In this document: piece after piece, positions 5,798 through 9,752 of the stretch
Layout of the letters: each line of letters opens with the position of its first letter
How positions within the stretch are numbered: position 1 is the stretch's first letter
NCBI GenBank assembly: GCA_003161205.1
Contig: PMOU01000033.1
Location: 8,144 to 17,895, forward strand
Source: Actinomycetota bacterium
GTDB lineage: Bacteria; Actinomycetota; Actinomycetes; Streptosporangiales; Streptosporangiaceae
DNA: 9,752 nucleotides
Reading direction: 5' to 3'
Notes under the pieces: generated by a model
What the model was told of the DNA's origin: nothing
The model's database searches: none
What the model saw: the letters and a program-made list of their open reading frames with translations, nothing else
Made by a program: the position numbers and the translations under genes

Positions 5798-5805
5798 CGT
5801 AGACG

Positions 5806-6303
5806 ATGGTGTCCGTGCCTGAGATCGTGATACATCTGGCAGTCCGCGACCTCGAACCTGGCGATCTGCCGGCGTGTGCCTGGTCGGGAAGGGCTACCCA
5901 CCTTGCGGCCATCGCGCGGGCGCTTGAACGCGCCCGGTGCGGCGAGGTCGAGTACCTGGCGGCATGCCCGCCGTCGGCCCTGCCAGTGGGACTTGGCGGG
6001 ATCGATTACGCCAAGACCTCCGGCGCGGGCACGATATGGATGCTGGAAGTCCACCCGGCGCTGCAGTCGTGCGGCATCGGCACCGTCCTCATCCGGGCCG
6101 CCGAACAGCGGATCGGCGCCCGCGGGCTGCACCGGGCCGAACTGGGCGTTGAGGACAGCAACCCGCGAGCACGCTCGCTCTACGAGAAACTCGGCTACGC
6201 CGCCTACGGCAGCGAGCCTGATTCCTGGGACCAGGAGGCCGCCGACGGGACGGTCACCCGCTACGAGACGATGCTGACGCTGATGCGCAAGGAACTGCCG
6301 TAG
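5806..6303 (+). CDS. GNAT-family N-acetyltransferase
   Basis: A 165-residue single-domain GNAT protein that would transfer an acetyl group from acetyl-CoA to an amine. The hallmark region is IWMLEVHPALQSCGIGTVLI (residues 77-96), with the pyrophosphate-binding Q-x-x-G-x-G as QSCGIG, and the following helix RAAEQRIGARG. The C-terminal motif is ELGVEDSNPRARSLYEKLGY, where N-x-x-A-x-x-L-Y-x-x-x-G is typical. The N-terminal half is divergent, as usual in this superfamily, so the substrate cannot be named. The start is bounded by an in-frame TAG at 5800-5802, making ATG 5806 the earliest option; the ribosome site is weak (AGGTGG, 10-nt spacer). GC content is clearly higher than in the glycan cluster. 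The gene converges with a nucleotidyltransferase across a hairpin-filled gap. Confidence 0.88.
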   Translation: MVSVPEIVIHLAVRDLEPGDLPACAWSGRATHLAAIARALERARCGEVEYLAACPPSALPVGLGGIDYAKTSGAGTIWMLEVHPALQSCGIGTVLIRAAEQRIGARGLHRAELGVEDSNPRARSLYEKLGYAAYGSEPDSWDQEAADGTVTRYETMLTLMRKELP

Positions 6304-6314
6304 CTTTCCGTCCG

Positions 6315-6360
6315 CTGCGGTGCCGCAGGAAGCGGCCTTCCTTCGGAGGGGCGCGCTTCC
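6315..6360 (+). terminator. Two abutting hairpins after the GNAT gene (probable terminator)
   Basis: Hairpin 1 is CTGCGG-TG-CCGCAG (6315-6328). Hairpin 2 pairs GGAAGCG (6328-6334) with CGCTTCC (6354-6360); its interior can continue the stem (GCC with GGC) and closes on a C(TTCG)G tetraloop. Hairpin 2 begins 25 nt after the GNAT stop. There is no T-run, but T-less hairpin terminators are common in high-GC actinobacteria. Confidence 0.55.
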
Positions 6361-6366
6361 GGCTGA

Positions 6367-6399
6367 CGTGCAAGACCTGCACGCCTGCCGACCGGCAGG
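6367..6399 (-). terminator. Two abutting hairpins after the nucleotidyltransferase gene (probable terminator)
   Basis: On the plus strand these are CGTGCA-agacc-TGCACG (6367-6383) and CCTGCCG-ac-CGGCAGG (6384-6399), both perfect. The second directly touches the nucleotidyltransferase stop codon (6400-6402), so on the minus strand transcription meets it first. Together with the pair at 6315-6360 they form a bidirectional barrier. Confidence 0.5.
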
Positions 6400-7221
6400 T
6401 TACCCAGCCTGCGCTTCATTGGCCCCGTAGAGGTCGACCGCGCTCAGCAGGTCAAGCAGCGGGCTGCTGTCCAGACGCGCCTCGGGGTCCCAGCAGGCCA
6501 GGATCTCGTCGAGCATGCTGGCGTAGAAGCGGATGGCCGCGGTGATCCCCGCCCGGCTGTACGGGGCGGGCGCGGCGGCGAGCCGGGCCGCCCACTGGTC
6601 CCAGCGGCTGCCCCCATGACGATGGTGATCGGTCCCGGCGTCACGGTCGCGGAGCAGCATGGCGATCACGAGGACGTGCCGGGCCAGTTGGAGCGTGAGG
6701 TGAGCGCCGATGAGGACATCGCCCCGTGCTGCCTTGACTGCGGCGAGAACCGCCTCAAAGCGGAAGTCGGCCAGCGTCTCGGCTACTGCCTCACTGGGCT
6801 CTTGGTGCTGCCCAGGTTCTAGGGCCTGCCCGGTGCCGTCCGAGGGTGGCACTGCGGAGATGTCTATCCGGCGAAGGTCCGCCAGCACCAGCCGCACGCA
6901 GTAGCCGGACGCACTCCCGTTGCGACTGGCCGCGAACACGGGCGCCACTCGATCGCCGATCCGGCGTGCGAGGCTCTCTGCCGCCTCGATGGGCTCGGTG
7001 GCAGTGACCAGCACGTCAAGGTCAGACCAGCGGTCTGCAGCCGCCGCCGTGCCGCTCGCGGATCCGTGCGCCCGCAGGTCACTGACCCGGGCATCCTCGG
7101 AGGCCAGCCCGGCCAGCACGGGCAGCAACCGCTGCTGCCAGCCACTATCGGGGAGCCGGGACAGCGAGTTCAAGCCCATGCAGTCAGGGTGACACGCGGC
7201 GCACGCCAACGTCTCGTTCAT
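6400..7221 (-). CDS. Nucleotidyltransferase-domain protein (antibiotic NTase/MNT-like)
   Basis: A 273-residue protein with a polymerase-beta-type nucleotidyltransferase core. The motif AHGSASG (51-57) precedes DRWSDLDVLV (63-72), where D67 and D69 are the metal-binding pair, and RRIDISAV (117-124) supplies the likely third acidic residue (D120). A helical C-terminal domain follows, with GAHLTLQLARHVLVIAMLLRDRDAGTDHHRHGG (split here: residues about 170-202), which resembles the substrate domain of aminoglycoside/lincosamide nucleotidyltransferases. It probably transfers a nucleotide to a small molecule, protein or RNA; the target is unknown. The start ATG 7221 has GGTGAG 10 nt upstream. A second ATG at 7179 would remove an odd cysteine-rich segment (C7-A-A-C10-H-P-D-C14) but has no ribosome site. 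It lies 62 nt downstream of the restriction-modification gene on the same strand and could be co-transcribed. Confidence 0.78.
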   Translation of the reverse strand: MNETLACAACHPDCMGLNSLSRLPDSGWQQRLLPVLAGLASEDARVSDLRAHGSASGTAAAADRWSDLDVLVTATEPIEAAESLARRIGDRVAPVFAASRNGSASGYCVRLVLADLRRIDISAVPPSDGTGQALEPGQHQEPSEAVAETLADFRFEAVLAAVKAARGDVLIGAHLTLQLARHVLVIAMLLRDRDAGTDHHRHGGSRWDQWAARLAAAPAPYSRAGITAAIRFYASMLDEILACWDPEARLDSSPLLDLLSAVDLYGANEAQAG

Positions 7222-7283
7222 TTCGCGCTATCTCACCTACCCGCGCCCGGGGAGTGCGGCTCGCCCTGGGCCGTGCTAAGCGG

Positions 7284-9752
7284 CTACTCGATGATGTCCA
7301 GCGCCGGAAGGGCGTCCACGATCTTCATCGTCTCCAGGCTTACCGTGACGATGCGCTTGAGCAGGTCGATGATGTAGCGGGGATCCTCTGACCAGTCGTT
7401 GGGGTCGTTGACGATACCCGAGGCTGCGTCGGTCTTCACCTGGTAGCGGTCGATGATCCACTCGATCGCCGAACGCGCGCCAAGCTGGTATCTGTACGCC
7501 TCCTCCGGGATGTTGGAAAGCGTCACGCGCGTGTTGTAGATGATCGTGGAACGATCGGGCTGCCCCTTGACCTTGGGGATTTTCATCTTCGTGACGCGGT
7601 ACAGCTCAGCGGCCGACGTTGCGGAGGTCGCTCCCCGCGCGTCCTCGACGATGCCGGCGTACGGGGAGGCGGCCTCGTAGCCGAGGTGCAGGTCCGAGAG
7701 CTTCCGTCCTGCTGCGGCGAAGCCGCGGAAGTCCCGGACCCTTGGAATGCGGGGCAGGGACTTCTTCAGGTCGGGCGCGAACCTCTCCCGGTACGTGGGC
7801 GAGTGAAGCAGTCCGTAGGTGTAGAAGAAGATGTCGTCCTTGGTGATGGACGGGTCGTCGTACGCCGCGCGGTAGGCCACGAGAGCGGCGTCGGTGATGT
7901 TGTCGATCCGCTCGTAGCCATCATCGCCGCCGAAGTCGAAGCCACCGTCAACGGCGAGTTCGCGGTAGATGTAGCGGGCGAAGAACTGCCCACCGCTCCC
8001 TGCCCCGGTCACGTGCAGATCAGGAATCGAGTTCAGCATGAGGACCGAGAACGGTACAGCGGACCCGTTGCCAACGTTGTAGAAACCGAAGTTGGCGTCC
8101 CTCGGCGTGGGGTATATCTGCCTGAGCTTGCCGGGCCGGTGGATGAGATCGGGACCGAAGTAGACGAACTGATGGTTGAAGGGGCGATAGTTGCCGAGAA
8201 CAGCGTGGTCAGCCTCGTAGGTGACCTCTACCCCTTGGGCAACTTTGCTGATCAAGCTCGCTGTCCAGCTGATCTTCTGGGAGTCGCGGTCTATGAACTT
8301 CTCGGCATCCGATGCGCTCGACTTGGAGATGCCTGATGCAAGGCAGTGCTTCCGGAAGGCTGACACCTGCCCGTTGTAGAAATCGACCATCGACTCGATC
8401 TGTTCGCCGAGCTGAGCCTTTGAATAGCTGTACACCCAGGCATCCCGGCCGCTCTCCAAACCACGGGAGTTTACGGAGAAGATGGAGCCGCCCTCACCAG
8501 CTATCGGTTGGAACTCGGCGAACCGCTGGTCGCGCTGGTTGACCCAGTCGCCCTCTGCGTTTGGCGTGATCTCATCCCAAGGGACTGATTCCAGGTCCTG
8601 GGCGCTGAGGATGCGGAGCTTGTCCTCGCGGGTGAGGTAGTCGCCAATGTCCCGGTAGTGCAGCGTGCAGCCTGTGGCGGACGGGGCCTTGGCACCCTTC
8701 ACCAGGAGCATGATGGCCACGGTGTTCTGGCTGCCGGCGCCGAAGATCTTGCCGCCTTCCTCCCTCCAGCTTGGGGTGCGCTGGTTACCGCGGAGGTTGT
8801 AGCAGTAGATAGCGTCAAACTCTTGGACCAGCGACTTGCGGAGCCCGTCGGCTGTATTGCCGTCGATGTAGCCGCCGTTGGAGACGAATGCGACGATTCC
8901 TTCGTCCTTGATGCGGTCGGAGGCCCAGCGGATCGCGCGGATGTAGGAGTCGTACAGCGAGTTCTTGTTCGTCGCTGTGGAGCGCGCCACGTAGGTCGAC
9001 TGGATGCGGGCGTCCAGCGCCGGGTACTTGACGTTCTGGTTGTCGTCGTTCTGGCTGTCCTGGCCCTTGGAGTACGGCGGGTTGCCCATGACGACCATGA
9101 TCGGCTGGGCCTTCTGCCTCTTGGCCCGCTCGCTGTTGCCTTCAAGTACCTCCATGCCGTCGAGCTGAGCCGCACCGCTCTCGGCGAGTTGGAAGGTGTC
9201 GACCAGGACGATGCCCTCGAACGGCTGGTAGCCGCCGGTGTCGCCGGCCAGCTCGGCGTAGGCGGCCTCGATGTTGACGGCGGCGATGTAGTAGGCGAGC
9301 AACACGATCTCGTTGGCGTGCAGCTCGCTGGCGTACTTGCGGGTGAGGTCTTCGGGCTTGATGAGGCCGGATTGGAGCAGGCGGACGGGGAAGGTGCCGG
9401 TGCCGACGAAGGGGTCGATGATGTGGACGCCCTCGTCGCTGAGGGACCGGCCGAGGTGCCTGGCCAGGGCCTGCTCAGCGGCGCGGAGGATGAAGTCGAC
9501 GACCTCGACCGGGGTGTAGACGATGCCGAGCGCGTCGGCGGTCTTCGGGAGGGCGGTCTTGAAGAACTTGTCGTACAGCTCGACGATGACCTGCTGCCGC
9601 CCTGCGTGGTTATCGATGCCCTCGGCGCGGACCCGGACCTGGTCGTAGAACCCCCGCAGATCCTTGTTCTCGGTGTCGAGGCCCTGGTCGCCGAGCGCGG
9701 TGAGCATGCCCTGCATGGCCAGGGAGACCGGATTGTGCTCGGCGAAGGCGTA
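7284..9752 (-). CDS. Type ISP restriction-modification enzyme, C-terminal methyltransferase/TRD part (cut by right edge)
   Basis: 822 residues are visible and the frame remains open through the right edge, where it reads YAFAEHNPVSLAMQGML, so the ATG at 9716 is internal. Numbering from the edge, there is a helical linker to about 60, then GIVYTPVEVVDFIL (76-89). N6-adenine methyltransferase motif I follows as DPFVGTGTFP (113-122) and motif IV as NPPYSKGQ (224-231), continuing to NSLYDSYIRAIRWASDRI. The C-terminal third is the target-recognition domain, with NYRPFNHQFVYFGPD and the conserved end AYRYQLGARSAIEWIIDRYQVK and NDPNDWSEDPRYIIDLLKRIV. These match the single-chain LlaGI/LlaBIII class, in which an Mrr-like nuclease and a translocating helicase precede the methyltransferase. 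Those parts would lie to the right of the window. The protein would modify host DNA and cut unmodified phage DNA. No frameshift or missing motif is seen here. Confidence 0.92.
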   Translation of the reverse strand, partial: YAFAEHNPVSLAMQGMLTALGDQGLDTENKDLRGFYDQVRVRAEGIDNHAGRQQVIVELYDKFFKTALPKTADALGIVYTPVEVVDFILRAAEQALARHLGRSLSDEGVHIIDPFVGTGTFPVRLLQSGLIKPEDLTRKYASELHANEIVLLAYYIAAVNIEAAYAELAGDTGGYQPFEGIVLVDTFQLAESGAAQLDGMEVLEGNSERAKRQKAQPIMVVMGNPPYSKGQDSQNDDNQNVKYPALDARIQSTYVARSTATNKNSLYDSYIRAIRWASDRIKDEGIVAFVSNGGYIDGNTADGLRKSLVQEFDAIYCYNLRGNQRTPSWREEGGKIFGAGSQNTVAIMLLVKGAKAPSATGCTLHYRDIGDYLTREDKLRILSAQDLESVPWDEITPNAEGDWVNQRDQRFAEFQPIAGEGGSIFSVNSRGLESGRDAWVYSYSKAQLGEQIESMVDFYNGQVSAFRKHCLASGISKSSASDAEKFIDRDSQKISWTASLISKVAQGVEVTYEADHAVLGNYRPFNHQFVYFGPDLIHRPGKLRQIYPTPRDANFGFYNVGNGSAVPFSVLMLNSIPDLHVTGAGSGGQFFARYIYRELAVDGGFDFGGDDGYERIDNITDAALVAYRAAYDDPSITKDDIFFYTYGLLHSPTYRERFAPDLKKSLPRIPRVRDFRGFAAAGRKLSDLHLGYEAASPYAGIVEDARGATSATSAAELYRVTKMKIPKVKGQPDRSTIIYNTRVTLSNIPEEAYRYQLGARSAIEWIIDRYQVKTDAASGIVNDPNDWSEDPRYIIDLLKRIVTVSLETMKIVDALPALDIIE

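Larger units (their letters stand above)
5468..5805. other. 338-nt divergent gap between the epimerase and GNAT genes
   Basis: No convincing gene is seen here. It contains the epimerase ribosome site, a perfect palindrome (5521-5535), a candidate extended -10 element for the epimerase (5588-5596), imperfect direct repeats sharing CACCGAGT and TGCGG (5564-5583 and 5620-5638), a loose CCTCTC/GAGAGG inverted repeat (5716-5740), and a palindrome just before the GNAT start (5779-5797). TATGAT at 5665-5670 could be a -10 for the GNAT gene, but no matching -35 is present. Confidence 0.5.

Noticed and set aside
5633..5830. A 65-codon plus-strand frame with a lipoprotein-like start (MMLLRAKALTPAFALAALSSC)
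   Set aside because: The L-S-S-C resembles a lipobox, but the rest is arginine/glycine-rich without a fold, it overlaps the GNAT start in another frame, and no ribosome site precedes it.
5539..6132. A 197-codon minus-strand frame opposite the GNAT gene
   Set aside because: Low-complexity, arginine-rich translation with no family resemblance, and it lies opposite a well-supported GNAT coding region.
9716..9752. ATG at 9716 as the true start of the restriction-modification gene
   Set aside because: The frame continues upstream as YAFAEHNPVSLA, which fits the family, and the nuclease and helicase domains are expected before this point.
1..9752. CRISPR array, tRNA/rRNA gene, insertion sequence or attachment site
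   Set aside because: No regularly spaced repeats, cloverleaf, transposase or integrase coding, or terminal inverted/direct repeat pair flanking a segment was found on reading both strands.

Overview
This window looks like a piece of a high-GC actinobacterial chromosome (Streptomyces-like or a related filamentous actinomycete). The reasons are the G/C-rich third codon positions, the GTG- and GAGG-style initiation regions, and the protein families present. It covers the junction between a probable core region (YajQ, THUMP-type RNA methyltransferase) and accessory DNA (sugar/glycan genes, small modifying enzymes and a restriction-modification gene). No tRNA, rRNA, CRISPR array or insertion sequence was seen.

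Layout, left to right. (1) 1-268, minus: N-terminal part of a YajQ/UPF0234 nucleotide-binding protein, cut by the left edge. (2) 494-1669, plus: a 391-residue THUMP-domain RNA N-methyltransferase, divergent from yajQ. (3) 1681-5467: a glycan-type cluster. It holds a putative 2OG-Fe(II) oxygenase (minus), a GT8 glycosyltransferase (plus, divergent from the oxygenase), a GT2 glycosyltransferase (minus), and an extended-SDR nucleotide-sugar epimerase/dehydratase (minus) immediately upstream of the GT2 gene. The epimerase is split into two reading frames. (4) 5806-6303, plus: a GNAT acetyltransferase. (5) 6400-7221, minus: a nucleotidyltransferase of the antibiotic-nucleotidyltransferase/MNT type. 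(6) 7284-9752, minus: the methyltransferase and target-recognition part of a large single-polypeptide Type ISP restriction-modification enzyme, cut by the right edge.

How the genes may work together. The epimerase and GT2 genes form a tight transcription unit with a 3-nt gap, which would make a sugar nucleotide and then transfer the sugar. GT8 and the oxygenase share a short divergent control region containing a perfect palindrome. The product is unknown and no transporter or polymerase gene is visible. The ISP enzyme and the nucleotidyltransferase are co-oriented 62 nt apart and may be co-transcribed as defence/accessory genes.

The clearest oddity is the broken epimerase. The lost segment is explained exactly if one copy of a 10-nt tandem repeat (TATGGCAAGG on the coding strand) was lost. 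Restoring it recreates the family motif C-S-S-M-A-R-Y-G and a 336-residue open frame. The other notable feature is a convergent intergenic region (6304-6399) that is almost entirely filled by four consecutive hairpins.
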